Shown: positions 15,989-24,868 of the stretch, in pieces
Layout of the letters: each line of letters opens with the position of its first letter
How positions within the stretch are numbered: the first letter of the stretch is position 1
Origin: UBA5078 sp033721235
Lineage (GTDB): Bacteria; Pseudomonadota; Gammaproteobacteria; Pseudomonadales; Pseudohongiellaceae
DNA length: 64,000 nt
Assembly: GCA_033721235.1 (NCBI GenBank)
Contig: JAWWAY010000008.1
Location: 1-64,000, forward strand
Direction of reading: 5' to 3'
Translations under genes and position numbers: made by a program
The notes under the pieces: generated by a model
Database searches by the model: none
Seen by the model: only the letters and a program-made list of their open reading frames with translations
Told to the model about the DNA's origin: nothing

Positions 15989-16525
15989 CTAGGAATTCAT
16001 TGCTTCGGCTAATTTAGTCAATTTTCCCCGGACAGAACTGTCTATCACTGTGTCGCCTGCTCTAATGACAGCGCCACCGATCAATTGCTTATCAACTCGA
16101 GTCTGCAACTTGATCTCTCTATTCAAACGAGTCTGGAGTGCCTGGGTAATTTTAGTTACAACGTCTTGATTCAGTTCAAACGCTGTTGATAGCTCTACAT
16201 CAACAGTTTTTTCCTGATTCGATTTCAAAGCATCAAACAAAGCAGATATATCGCCAAGAAGCGCTAGACGCTTGTTTTCAGCCAAAAGGTCGATCAAGTT
16301 ACGGGCCTTTGGTACTAGCTCTTCGCCGCACAAATCAATAAGTAATTGCACTTGCGCTGCTGCGCTTTTCGAAGGAGCGAGTAATGCACCACGCACATGG
16401 TCATCAGCCGTCACTTCAGCTAGAAGCCGAAGAGACTTAGACCACACACCGAGCTCATTGGATGCAAGCGCAACATCAAAAGCTGCTTTCGCATAGGGTC
16501 TCGCTAGAGTGATTGTCTCTGCCAT
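15989..16525 (-). CDS. atpH: F1Fo ATP synthase subunit delta
   Basis: A 178-residue subunit of the peripheral stator stalk that links F1 to the b subunits. The N-terminus is typical (ITLARPYAKAAFDVA). The conserved C-terminal motif DKQLIGGAVIRAGDTVIDSS is present, followed by VRGKLTKLAEAM. It sits 10 bp after atpF in the operon. Confidence 0.97.
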   Translation of the reverse strand: MAETITLARPYAKAAFDVALASNELGVWSKSLRLLAEVTADDHVRGALLAPSKSAAAQVQLLIDLCGEELVPKARNLIDLLAENKRLALLGDISALFDALKSNQEKTVDVELSTAFELNQDVVTKITQALQTRLNREIKLQTRVDKQLIGGAVIRAGDTVIDSSVRGKLTKLAEAMNS

Positions 16526-16535
16526 TGCTTATCGC

Positions 16536-17006
16536 CTATAGCTCGTCTGCGAGCTTCTTCAGAAGCTCTTCGTTTGCTGCCTGATCAACAGCAGTTTCCA
16601 AAATGCGTTCGGCACCGGAAACAGCAATTGCCGCTACTTGAGCCCGCAGTGCTTCTTTCGCACGTTGGATCTCCATGTCGATCTCTGCTTTCGCGCCAGT
16701 GATTAATCGTTGGCCTTCTTCACGGGCTTTATCTTTCGCTTCTTCAACGATTTGATTGGCGCGCTTATTGGCTTGTTCGATTAATGCAGCACTCTGTTGC
16801 TTCGCTTCACGCAATTCATCTGCGGCTTTGTTTTGGGCTAGGCCCAAATCACGTTGCGCGCGATCGGCTGCTTCTAGTCCGTCTGCGATTTTTTTCTGCC
16901 GCTCTTCTAAGATGGCAGTAATCGGAGGCCAGACATATTTCATGCAAAACCAGACAAACACAAAGAATGCGAATGATTGTCCGATTATGGTTGCGTTGAG
17001 ATTCAT
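16536..17006 (-). CDS. atpF: F1Fo ATP synthase subunit b
   Basis: A 156-residue subunit, the same length as E. coli b. One N-terminal membrane helix (MNLNATIIGQSFAFFVFVWF) is followed by KYVWPPI and a long charged coiled coil (about residues 30-140, rich in Ala, Glu, Lys, Arg) that dimerises in the stator stalk. It lies between atpE (66-bp gap) and atpH. Confidence 0.97.
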   Translation of the reverse strand: MNLNATIIGQSFAFFVFVWFCMKYVWPPITAILEERQKKIADGLEAADRAQRDLGLAQNKAADELREAKQQSAALIEQANKRANQIVEEAKDKAREEGQRLITGAKAEIDMEIQRAKEALRAQVAAIAVSGAERILETAVDQAANEELLKKLADEL

Positions 17007-17072
17007 GCAACTACCTCAGTGAGTGGTCGTTAAATGAGTAATTCGCTTAATTCAGTCGTAGGCGCTTAGCGC

Positions 17073-17315
17073 TTATACGAATGGGTTTGCGAAGATGAAC
17101 AGGAACGCCATACCAACACCGATGATGGAGATAACGTCCACGAACGCAGCTACCAAGAAGAACTGAGTTTGCAACTTAGGTGCTAGTTCTGGTTGGCGAG
17201 CAGAGCTCTCGATAAGCTTGCCACCTAGGCTACCAAACGCAACAGCGGTGCCAGCACCACAGATGCCAAAGATGATTGCGGCTGCGATCAAAGAAAAAGC
17301 CTGTACAGTTTCCAT
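17073..17315 (-). CDS. atpE: F1Fo ATP synthase subunit c
   Basis: An 80-residue hairpin of two membrane helices forming the c-ring. The ion-binding carboxylate is Asp60 in AAFVDVISIIGVGMAF. The polar loop Arg40-Gln41-Pro42 that touches the gamma/epsilon foot is present. The Na+-binding Gln in helix 1 is not evident, so H+ coupling is inferred. It sits between atpB (47-bp gap) and atpF. Confidence 0.98.
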   Translation of the reverse strand: METVQAFSLIAAAIIFGICGAGTAVAFGSLGGKLIESSARQPELAPKLQTQFFLVAAFVDVISIIGVGMAFLFIFANPFV

Positions 17316-17362
17316 TTTTTATCTCCAAGTTTTACAAAGGATATTGCAGTTTGTTTTAAGGG

Positions 17363-18208
17363 TTAATGAGTTGTGTGAGCTTGGTTTAAGTACACGATGG
17401 ATAGCATCATAAACAAGTATGCTTGCAGTGTGACTACAAGAATATGGAATACGGACCAACCAAAGTGAAGCGGTAGTTGATAAATACCAACTAGCGCGAT
17501 AACCAAGAAGATAACTTCACCGGCAAAGAAGTTGCCGTAGAGCCTCAGTGCCAATGACACTGGCTTAGCCAAGAAGCCCGGAAGCTCAAGCAATAGATTC
17601 AGCGGCAAGGCCCACTTACCAAACGGGTGGAAAGCAAACTCACCTAGGAAGCCGCCCAAGCCTTTAATTTTAATGCTGTAGTAAATGATCAGGAAGAACA
17701 CGCTGATGGCGAAGCCAATAGTGATGTTCAAGTCTGTTGTCGGCACGGCTTTAAAGTATAAGTGTGGGTCGCCGGCAATCGTTTGTGCAAGTAGTGGAAT
17801 CCAGTCGACAGGGACTAGATCCATGGTATTCATGAGGAAAATCCAGCAGAAAATAGTGAGAGCCAATGGTCCAATCAGGTCGTTCTTCGCATAGAAGCTG
17901 CTTTTCACATTGCTCTGTACCATTTCGACGATCATCTCGAGGAAATTCTGGAGGCCGCCTGGCTTATCAGTGGTGGCTCTTTTAATACAAAAACGGAATA
18001 GGCCCATAAATAGGAAGCCGAGGATTAGCGAGATCATCATCGAGTCGACGTTGATCGCCCAGAAACCCATTTCTGAGGCTTCCTCTACGGAATGGGCAAA
18101 ACCCCAAGTGCCGTCATGCTTCTGCCCAAAGGTTAGGAAGCCTAAGTGGTGAGAGACGTATTCGGTAGCAGTTTGTGCTGTTTCAACTGTGTCGTGAGAA
18201 TTAGCCAT
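17363..18208 (-). CDS. atpB: F1Fo ATP synthase subunit a
   Basis: A 281-residue multi-pass membrane subunit forming the proton half-channels. The essential arginine lies in the conserved helix SLALRLYGNFFAGEV, and the last helices (HFGWSVFHILVVTLQAYLF) are typical. An extended soluble N-terminus of about 45 residues (HDTVETAQTATEYVSHHL) resembles that of Pseudomonas-type a subunits. It lies 29 bp after atpI. Confidence 0.97.
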   Translation of the reverse strand: MANSHDTVETAQTATEYVSHHLGFLTFGQKHDGTWGFAHSVEEASEMGFWAINVDSMMISLILGFLFMGLFRFCIKRATTDKPGGLQNFLEMIVEMVQSNVKSSFYAKNDLIGPLALTIFCWIFLMNTMDLVPVDWIPLLAQTIAGDPHLYFKAVPTTDLNITIGFAISVFFLIIYYSIKIKGLGGFLGEFAFHPFGKWALPLNLLLELPGFLAKPVSLALRLYGNFFAGEVIFLVIALVGIYQLPLHFGWSVFHILVVTLQAYLFMMLSIVYLNQAHTTH

Positions 18209-18237
18209 GAATTACACTTTTAAAGTAATTGTGGGTT

Positions 18238-18624
18238 TCAATTTTTCTGGCTCTTGGGCTGTATTGCGATAAGCGCCCAAAGACCAACTATATATACTGT
18301 TAAAAATCCGCCAAATAGAGCCCAATAGCTCAATGGTTTCACATAAATGAAGGCCAAGGCGAACCCGGCACACATCAATGAAATCTTGATTGCCTCACCG
18401 ATATAAAACGCTCGGACAATTTTCTGCGTTGCTCTTGCACCCCGGTATTGAAACGCTTTCGTCGCAAAATACCCATTGGGTATCGCACAAATCAAGCCAC
18501 CTAACAGCAAAGAGTAAGCACTCATCCAACCCAGTATCGTGTATCCGATCGCCGTAATTACACCAACAGCGACAAACTGGCTGGCTATTATCTTATAGAT
18601 GGGAGGAGCTTTAATGGTTGACAC
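18238..18624 (-). CDS. atpI: F1Fo ATP synthase assembly protein AtpI
   Basis: A 128-residue protein with four hydrophobic segments (about 13-30, 35-52, 75-93 and 98-118), heading the atp operon as usual. AtpI helps c-ring assembly in some bacteria but is not essential. It begins 70 nt downstream of the -10 of a strong promoter (18695-18723). Confidence 0.9.
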   Translation of the reverse strand: MSTIKAPPIYKIIASQFVAVGVITAIGYTILGWMSAYSLLLGGLICAIPNGYFATKAFQYRGARATQKIVRAFYIGEAIKISLMCAGFALAFIYVKPLSYWALFGGFLTVYIVGLWALIAIQPKSQKN

Positions 18625-18694
18625 GTTTTATTATTTTCTCGACTGAGCCCTTGTAATTCTAGGCCGTCAAATTCGCTGCCATCCAAAGCTGCGC

Positions 18695-18723
18695 ATTATA
18701 GGGATTTTGACCTGCCTAATCAA
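18695..18723 (-). promoter_or_regulatory. Sigma-70 promoter of the atp operon
   Basis: On the minus strand, TTGATT, a 17-bp spacer and TATAAT form a near-consensus sigma-70 promoter just downstream of the parB stop and upstream of atpI. The -10 box is a perfect match and the -35 has two mismatches. Confidence 0.8.
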
Positions 18724-18736
18724 CAGTTGAACGCAC

Positions 18737-19633
18737 TCATTTGATGTGGGCGAGTATCCCCTCGAGTTCATCTAGGCTATTGTATTTCAATGTCAATTTG
18801 CCACTGCCCTTGGCAGTGTGCTGAATCTGGACCTGCGCCCCTATTTTCTCTGAAAGCTCGGTCTCCAAACTGAGGATATCGGCGTCCGGACTCTCTGGTT
18901 TTTTCTTATCATTACCATTCTGAGCGAGCAGATTTCGCGTAAGTGCTTCTGTTTGTCTTACCGATAAGCCCTTACCGACTACAATTTTAGCAGCGTCACT
19001 TTGCTGATCCGCCGACAATGCGAGCAAGGCTCTGGCGTGTCCCATCTCCAGATCGCCATGTTCGAGCATTACACGCACATCTGGGTTTAAGCCAATCAAA
19101 CGAAGTAGATTGGTAACAGTAGCTCTGGATTTGCCCACGGCATCGGCGACTTCCTGCTGTGTGAGCTCAAATTCGTCTTGAAGCCTCTTTAAGGCCATTG
19201 CCTCTTCGATAGGATTTAAGTTTTCCCTCTGAATATTTTCGATAAGTGCCATGGCTATGGCAGACTCATCGCTCACAGGCTTGATTAGTGCGGGTATGCT
19301 GTCCAAGCCGGCAAGCTGTGTAGCACGCCAGCGACGCTCGCCGGCAATGATTTCATAACGGGTGTCGGATATAGGGCGGACAACAATAGGTTGCATAACG
19401 CCCTGGGCCTTAATGGAGTCAGCTAAATTTTGCAGCGCCTCTTCATGCATATCGGTACGCGGCTGATACTTCCCTCTTTGAATGAGGTCGACAGGCAAAT
19501 TTTGTAGATCGCCGTTTTTGTCCCTATTTGCAGGATCTACCGGTACTTCTGCAGTGGTGCTGGCATCAACTTTATTCGCTGCGCCACCTAGCAGTGCATC
19601 CAACCCTCTGCCTAATTTTCTTTTCGCCGTCAT
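18737..19633 (-). CDS. parB: Chromosome-partitioning protein ParB
   Basis: A 298-residue CTP-dependent DNA clamp that loads at parS and spreads near the origin. The N-terminus is KRKLGRGLDALLGG, the conserved ParA-contacting peptide. The N-terminal nucleotide-binding domain carries GERRWRATQLAG, and ENIQRENLNPIEEA follows. The HTH is TQQEVADAVGKSRATVTNLL. The C-terminal dimerisation domain ends LTLKYNSLDELEGILAHIK. It lies 36 bp after parA. Its likely targets are the two parS-like palindromes inside recF at 30.9 and 31.5 kb. Confidence 0.98.
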   Translation of the reverse strand: MTAKRKLGRGLDALLGGAANKVDASTTAEVPVDPANRDKNGDLQNLPVDLIQRGKYQPRTDMHEEALQNLADSIKAQGVMQPIVVRPISDTRYEIIAGERRWRATQLAGLDSIPALIKPVSDESAIAMALIENIQRENLNPIEEAMALKRLQDEFELTQQEVADAVGKSRATVTNLLRLIGLNPDVRVMLEHGDLEMGHARALLALSADQQSDAAKIVVGKGLSVRQTEALTRNLLAQNGNDKKKPESPDADILSLETELSEKIGAQVQIQHTAKGSGKLTLKYNSLDELEGILAHIK

Positions 19634-19669
19634 CTGTTATTCCGTTTTGTTTGTTCTAAAACCCTTTGC

Positions 19670-20443
19670 TTAGGCCTTTTCAGGTTCGTTGCGTCGCAAT
19701 ATTTCCCCCGCCAACGCCAAGTATGCGATGGCGCCTCGAGACTGTTTATCGTACTGAAGCACGGGCATTCCATAACTAGGCGCTTCGGCCAAGCGGACAT
19801 TTCTAGGGACTACTGTGCGGTACACTTTGTCACCAAAATAAGTGTAAAGCTGCCCCGAAACCTCTGAAGTCAGGCGGTTACGAGGGTCATACATGGTTCT
19901 TAATATGCCTTCTATTTCTAAGGCAGGGTTAAACGTACTACTGATTGCCTGTATTGTCTCTACTAATGCAGACAAACCTTCCAAGGCATAATACTCACAT
20001 TGCATCGGAATAATGACGCCCTGAGCAGACACCAAACCATTAATGGTCAGCATATTAAGAGAAGGTGGGCAGTCTATCACTATATAGTCATAGTCATCGG
20101 CCACTGTCGCCAAGGCATCACGCAGTCTCGTTTCTTTGTTCGGTGTTTGCAGTAATACCACCTCTGCAGCAGTCAAATCACCATTGGCCGGCAGAATATC
20201 GAATCCACTCTCAGTAGTAACGATAGACTCCTTTACAGTCGCCTCCTCTACAAGAACATCATAAATAGATTTGTGCAGGCTGGATTTATCAACCCCACTC
20301 CCCATGGTGGCATTACCCTGGGGATCTAAATCTAGCAGGAGCACTCGTCTCTTAGTCGCTTGCAAAGAGGCGGCTAAGTTCACAGAGGTCGTTGTTTTTC
20401 CAACACCACCTTTTTGATTTGCTATAGCGAATATTTTAGCCAA
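19670..20443 (-). CDS. parA: Chromosome-partitioning ATPase ParA (Soj)
   Basis: A 257-residue Walker-type ATPase moving origin regions together with ParB. It begins MAKIFAIANQKGGVGKTTTS, containing the deviant Walker A motif KGGVGKTT at residues 11-18. Walker B is YIVIDCPPSL, and the conserved MQCEYYALEGL follows. It starts immediately after the rsmG stop, so the two are translationally linked. Confidence 0.98.
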   Translation of the reverse strand: MAKIFAIANQKGGVGKTTTSVNLAASLQATKRRVLLLDLDPQGNATMGSGVDKSSLHKSIYDVLVEEATVKESIVTTESGFDILPANGDLTAAEVVLLQTPNKETRLRDALATVADDYDYIVIDCPPSLNMLTINGLVSAQGVIIPMQCEYYALEGLSALVETIQAISSTFNPALEIEGILRTMYDPRNRLTSEVSGQLYTYFGDKVYRTVVPRNVRLAEAPSYGMPVLQYDKQSRGAIAYLALAGEILRRNEPEKA

Positions 20444-21100
20444 TTAGGTCGAACTCCGATCTTTAGTCGTTATTTCAATGATATGTCGGGCTGCTTCGTG
20501 ACCCGGTACTTTAACCGATGTAGAAGCTTTGAGCACATAGTCATTTGGCAATTGTGCAAGCTCTGCCTCAGGATAAAGGCCTTTCATTGCCACTATATTG
20601 ACGGGCTTCGACGATTTTTTCACAATATGCTGGGTTAAGCTTAGAAAATCCACAATAGACGAGAATGCCCTACTAACAATGGTGTCTATCGGTTTCTCGC
20701 TTTGCAGCGCCTCTATTCGAGTGTTCTCCACATCCACGTTCTTAAGGCCCAACTGCACTAGTGCCTGAAATATGAACCTTGTTTTCTTGCCATTACTATC
20801 CAGCAAGACAAATTGTTTGTCCGGATAACAGATGGCTAGGGGTATTCCAGGAAGACCAGGCCCTGTTCCCACATCTAGGACACATTGTCCTGTAATGAAC
20901 GGCACTACGCTTAAGCTGTCTAAGATATGCCTAGTGAGCATCTCAGATGGAGTCTTAACTCCGGAAAGATTGAAGGCTTTGTTCCATTTAAGCAGTAAGG
21001 CCAAGTACTGGAGCAAAAGATCCTGCTGGGTGTCGCTTAGGCTCAACTTCAAGCCGTCTAGGCCCCGTTGCAACTCGCTCGCCAGTTCATTGTTGCTCAT
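20444..21100 (-). CDS. rsmG: 16S rRNA (guanine527-N7)-methyltransferase
   Basis: A 218-residue SAM-dependent methyltransferase acting on G527 of 16S rRNA (formerly GidB). Motif I is VLDVGTGPGLPGIPLAI, preceded by the family segment KWNKAFNLSGVKTPSEMLTRH and HILDSLSV. Its usual place between mnmG and parA is kept: it starts 18 bp after the mnmG stop, and its stop touches the parA start. Confidence 0.97.
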   Translation of the reverse strand: MSNNELASELQRGLDGLKLSLSDTQQDLLLQYLALLLKWNKAFNLSGVKTPSEMLTRHILDSLSVVPFITGQCVLDVGTGPGLPGIPLAICYPDKQFVLLDSNGKKTRFIFQALVQLGLKNVDVENTRIEALQSEKPIDTIVSRAFSSIVDFLSLTQHIVKKSSKPVNIVAMKGLYPEAELAQLPNDYVLKASTSVKVPGHEAARHIIEITTKDRSST

Positions 21101-21118
21101 TTCATCCGGTTCCGCGTT

Positions 21119-23026
21119 CTAGGCTGTTTTCTTAGCGAGTGCTTGATACTTCTTCAAGTAAATGAGCAGCAGAGATATAGCAGCGGGCGTCATTCCCGGT
21201 ATGCGAGACGCACGGGCAATATTTTCTGGTTTCACACTATTGAGTTTCTGTTTCAACTCATTAGAGAGGCCTTGCATTTGTGTATAGTCGAAGTCGGCTG
21301 GTAAAGGCGTATTCTCCTGGCGTTTTAGCTTCTGAATATCCTGCTCTTGCCTGTCGATATAACCTTGATACTTAATTTGAATTTCGACTTGCTCTTGAAT
21401 TTGCGCTTCTAGGGAGTTCAATTCAACCGTCGCGCTATCTTCACCGATGGCGTCCAATAAGTCCTCATAGCGCAGTTCTGGTCGGGCTAGAAGGTCTGCC
21501 ATTGAGTATTCTCTAGCCAATGGTTTATCCAGTCGAGCATTGATTTTCTCTGCCTCGACTGACTTAGGCTGTATCCAACGAGACTTAAAGCTGGCGAGCT
21601 TTTGCGTAATACCCTCTTGTTTGTCACTAAAGAACTGCCAACGCTCATCATCGACGAGGCCAAGTTCGCGCCCTATCTCTGTTAGGCGAATATCGGCGTT
21701 GTCTTCTCTAAGCAGCAAGCGATACTCGGCACGAGAGGTAAACATTCGATATGGCTCGTTGGTTCCTAGCGTAATGAGATCATCCACTAAGACGCCGATA
21801 TAGGCCTGATCTCGACGCGGACACCAAGCTTCTTTTTCTTGAGAGGCCAAAGCTGCATTCAAGCCAGCTAACAAGCCTTGAGCTCCGGCCTCTTCATAGC
21901 CAGTCGTCCCATTAATTTGACCGGCGAAGAACAAGCCCTTGATAAACTTGGTTTCAAGTGAATACTTCAGATCCCGTGGATCAAAAAAGTCGTACTCAAT
22001 GGCATAACCTGGGCGGGTAATATGTGCCTGCTCAAAGCCTTTGATCTGATGAATAAGTTCTACTTGAACATCGAAAGGTAGGCTTGTTGATATACCGTTT
22101 GGATAAAGTTCGTGGGTATTTAAGCCCTCTGGCTCGACAAAAATCTGGTGTGAAGTTTTGTCGGCAAAACGCATCACTTTGTCTTCTATCGACGGACAGT
22201 AGCGCGGCCCAAGCCCCTCTATTACGCCCGTATACATCGGCGACCTATCCAAGCCATTACGAATAATATCGTGGCATTTTTCATTGGTTGCCGTGATATA
22301 ACAGTTCACTTGTTCTGGGTGCTCGCTAGCACTCCCAAGATAGGACATCACCGGTATTGGGGTGTCACCAGCTTGGGCTGTCATCACTGAAAAATCGACG
22401 CTTCGAGCATCAATTCTAGGGGGAGTGCCTGTTTTTAGGCGTCCTACGTTGAACGGTAGTTCCCGGAGTCGATCAGCCAATGCGATTGAGGGCGGGTCTC
22501 CTGCCCTACCGCCTGCACTGTTTTCTAGGCCAATGTGAATTTTTCCACCCAGGAAAGTGCCCGTTGTCAGCACAACCGTTGGTGCCCGGAATTTCAGCCC
22601 CATCTGAGTCACTACGCCTACGACTGACTCACCCTCGATAATCAGGTCTTCTACGGCTTGCTGAAAAATCTCTAAATTTTGCTGATTTTCTAGAATTCCT
22701 CTCACTGCGGCCCGGTACAAGACGCGATCCGCTTGGGCTCTGGTAGCCCTAACCGCTGGTCCTTTGCTGCTGTTCAGAACGCGAAATTGGATACCGCCAC
22801 GGTCGGTGGCTCTAGCCATTGCGCCGCCAAGAGCATCAATTTCCTTCACCAAATGGGACTTGCCAATGCCCCCAATGGCGGGATTGCAGGACATTTGGCC
22901 AAGGGTTTCGATATTGTGAGTCACAAGCAAAGTACGCACGCCCATGCGAGCAGCTGCTAAAGCTGCTTCAGTGCCGGCGTGGCCGCCGCCGACAACAATC
23001 ACGTCGTATCGTTTCGAAAAATCCAT
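21119..23026 (-). CDS. mnmG: tRNA uridine-5-carboxymethylaminomethyl modification enzyme MnmG
   Basis: A 635-residue FAD-dependent subunit that works with MnmE to make cmnm5U34 in tRNA wobble positions. The N-terminal FAD motif is VIVVGGGHAGTEAALAA. Family signatures GQMSCNPAIGGIGKSHLVKE and GLKTGTPPRI-type (here RLKTGTPPRIDARS) are intact, as is the segment INGTTGYEEAGAQGL. The C-terminal helical domain ends RIPGMTPAAISLLLIYLKK. It heads the mnmG-rsmG-parA-parB operon and is preceded by the 408-bp AT-rich gap that holds DnaA-box-like sites. Confidence 0.98.
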   Translation of the reverse strand: MDFSKRYDVIVVGGGHAGTEAALAAARMGVRTLLVTHNIETLGQMSCNPAIGGIGKSHLVKEIDALGGAMARATDRGGIQFRVLNSSKGPAVRATRAQADRVLYRAAVRGILENQQNLEIFQQAVEDLIIEGESVVGVVTQMGLKFRAPTVVLTTGTFLGGKIHIGLENSAGGRAGDPPSIALADRLRELPFNVGRLKTGTPPRIDARSVDFSVMTAQAGDTPIPVMSYLGSASEHPEQVNCYITATNEKCHDIIRNGLDRSPMYTGVIEGLGPRYCPSIEDKVMRFADKTSHQIFVEPEGLNTHELYPNGISTSLPFDVQVELIHQIKGFEQAHITRPGYAIEYDFFDPRDLKYSLETKFIKGLFFAGQINGTTGYEEAGAQGLLAGLNAALASQEKEAWCPRRDQAYIGVLVDDLITLGTNEPYRMFTSRAEYRLLLREDNADIRLTEIGRELGLVDDERWQFFSDKQEGITQKLASFKSRWIQPKSVEAEKINARLDKPLAREYSMADLLARPELRYEDLLDAIGEDSATVELNSLEAQIQEQVEIQIKYQGYIDRQEQDIQKLKRQENTPLPADFDYTQMQGLSNELKQKLNSVKPENIARASRIPGMTPAAISLLLIYLKKYQALAKKTA

Positions 23027-23434
23027 GGGTCTCCCAATGCTTGTCGTATTTGAGGGTCGATTAGTATACGGCTTAGTTTTTAAATTTGAAGCACTAAATT
23101 TTTAGTGAAATTACGCTTGTTGATAAGATTTAATTAATAAATAAAAAGTTATTTAGATATAAAGAATATATAAAAGAACTTAATACTGTTATTACTAATG
23201 GTGCAGACTATTTTAGTGGATAAGCCTATTTAGTGTAGAAATATTAATGACTTATAGCAAGTATAACCCAGTGTACAGATCATGTTTATCATATTGAGAG
23301 CCTATTAGCTCACTGTGCATAAATAGCGAAGTTATACATAGAGCAAAAATAGGCGTTTTTTAGTGCACTAGTTATTAAGCGCGATGCACAGGCTTATGCA
23401 CATCTAATTCACCTCTTATACGCTATAAAAAAAA
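23027..23434. other. 408-bp AT-rich intergenic region with DnaA-box-like sites (candidate origin element)
   Basis: No gene is seen here. Candidate DnaA boxes: TGTGCATAA (23314-23322) and TTATGCACA (23394-23402) both fit TTWTNCACA; TGTTGATAA (23118-23126) and AGTGGATAA (23215-23223) have one mismatch to TGTGGATAA; TTATACATA (23332-23340) has two. A very AT-rich stretch at about 23120-23200 could act as an unwinding element. The position beside mnmG is where oriC lies in E. coli. The mnmG promoter must also be here. Confidence 0.5.
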
Positions 23435-24841
23435 TTACTTACCCACACAAAAACTAGAGAAAATTTTGCCTAACAGGTCATCAGTCGTGAACTCACCTGT
23501 TATTTCCCCCAAAGCTCGGTGGGCATGCTTCAGGTCTTCGGCGACTAATTCACCCGCTTTATGTTGACTCAATTGTGTGAGTGCTTGCTCAAGAGACTGC
23601 TTGGTTCGGCTAAGAGCATCAAGGTGTCGCCTGCGGGCAATAAAGCCGCTTTCTCCGGAAGACTGATAGCCCATGCAGTCTTTTAGATGTTGGCGCAGGA
23701 TATCAATGCCCTGTTTCTGCTTTGCTGACAAGGACAGTGTCGTTAGCGACTGGGCATTGGCGTTGGAGCTTTGCTCAAGGCGGGGTGATTCATTTAACTT
23801 GTCTATCTTATTGAATATAACGCTGAGTCGTTTCTGGTCTATTAACTGAACTAAAGGGCCAAGTCCAAGCTCTCTAAAATAGTCTTCCAGCTTCGATGTA
23901 TCGAGTTGTTCTTGGGAGCTGTCGATGACAAGAAGTATTCGGTCGGCTTTTTCTATGGCGCTATGAGCGCGGCGGATGCCTTCTTGCTCCACTACATCAT
24001 CACTCTCTCTCAGACCAGCCGTGTCGGTAATATGAAGTGGCATACCGTCTATATTAATATGCTCGCTTAGAGTGTCTCTTGTGGTGCCAGGTATATCGGT
24101 GACGATGGCCGAGTCTTTTTCGGCTAATGCGTTGAGAAGGCTCGACTTGCCAGCATTGGGTTTACCAGCGATAACAACTGACATCCCTTCTCTTAGGATG
24201 GCGCCTTGCTTAGCTTTTGAAAAAATAGCGTCTACTTCATCTATAATAGTTTGAAGTTTCTCTGTCGTTTTTCCTTCTGTGAGGAAATCGATCTCTTCTT
24301 CTGCGAAGTCTATAGAAGCTTCAATATAAACTCTTAGGTCAATAATAGAGTTTGATAAGCCGTGTATCAGTAGTGAGAAATCGCCCTGAAGAGTTCGCAA
24401 TGCACTTCTTGCTGCTTCCTCGGTACTGGCTTCAATAAGGTCTGCTATAGCTTCAGCTTGTGCAAGGTCTAATTTATCATTTAGGAATGCACGTTCTGAA
24501 AACTCACCTGGCCTAGCAAGGCGGGCTCCGCACTTTACAGCTTCTTTAAGAATTCTATCGGTAATAAAATAGCCGCCGTGACCCTGTAGTTCTAAGACGT
24601 CTTCTCCGGTAAAGGAGTTTGGTGACTCGAAATACAAGGCTATGCCTTGGTCGATGACTTCTTTGGAATCCACATCATAGAAGTGGGTATAAGTGGCGTA
24701 TCTTTTTTGCGGAATAAAACCCAGTATCTTTTCGGCTATCTGCTGACAGCGACTACCGGATACTCGCACAATACCGACACCCGCAATTCCTGGTGATGTC
24801 GCTATTGCGCAAATAGTATCTTTGTCATTTTCTAATGACAT
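23435..24841 (-). CDS. mnmE: tRNA modification GTPase MnmE
   Basis: A 468-residue GTPase partner of MnmG. The N-terminal formyl-THF-binding domain begins DTICAIATSPGIAGVGIVR. The helical domain carries the inserted G domain: P-loop VVIAGKPNAGKSSLLNAL (about 219-236), DIPGTTRDT, DTAGLR and NKID. The C-terminus is FSSFCVGK, with the conserved Cys of the CxGK tail. It is the last gene of the rpmH-rnpA-yidD-yidC-mnmE operon, 27 bp after yidC. Confidence 0.98.
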   Translation of the reverse strand: MSLENDKDTICAIATSPGIAGVGIVRVSGSRCQQIAEKILGFIPQKRYATYTHFYDVDSKEVIDQGIALYFESPNSFTGEDVLELQGHGGYFITDRILKEAVKCGARLARPGEFSERAFLNDKLDLAQAEAIADLIEASTEEAARSALRTLQGDFSLLIHGLSNSIIDLRVYIEASIDFAEEEIDFLTEGKTTEKLQTIIDEVDAIFSKAKQGAILREGMSVVIAGKPNAGKSSLLNALAEKDSAIVTDIPGTTRDTLSEHINIDGMPLHITDTAGLRESDDVVEQEGIRRAHSAIEKADRILLVIDSSQEQLDTSKLEDYFRELGLGPLVQLIDQKRLSVIFNKIDKLNESPRLEQSSNANAQSLTTLSLSAKQKQGIDILRQHLKDCMGYQSSGESGFIARRRHLDALSRTKQSLEQALTQLSQHKAGELVAEDLKHAHRALGEITGEFTTDDLLGKIFSSFCVGK

Positions 24842-24868
24842 GATGATTTCTTAGTTTATGAGTAAGGG

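Noticed and set aside
23435..24841. Displaced or pseudogenised mnmE because of the long gap to mnmG
   Set aside because: All GTPase motifs and the FCVGK tail are intact; the gap is regulatory, not a remnant.
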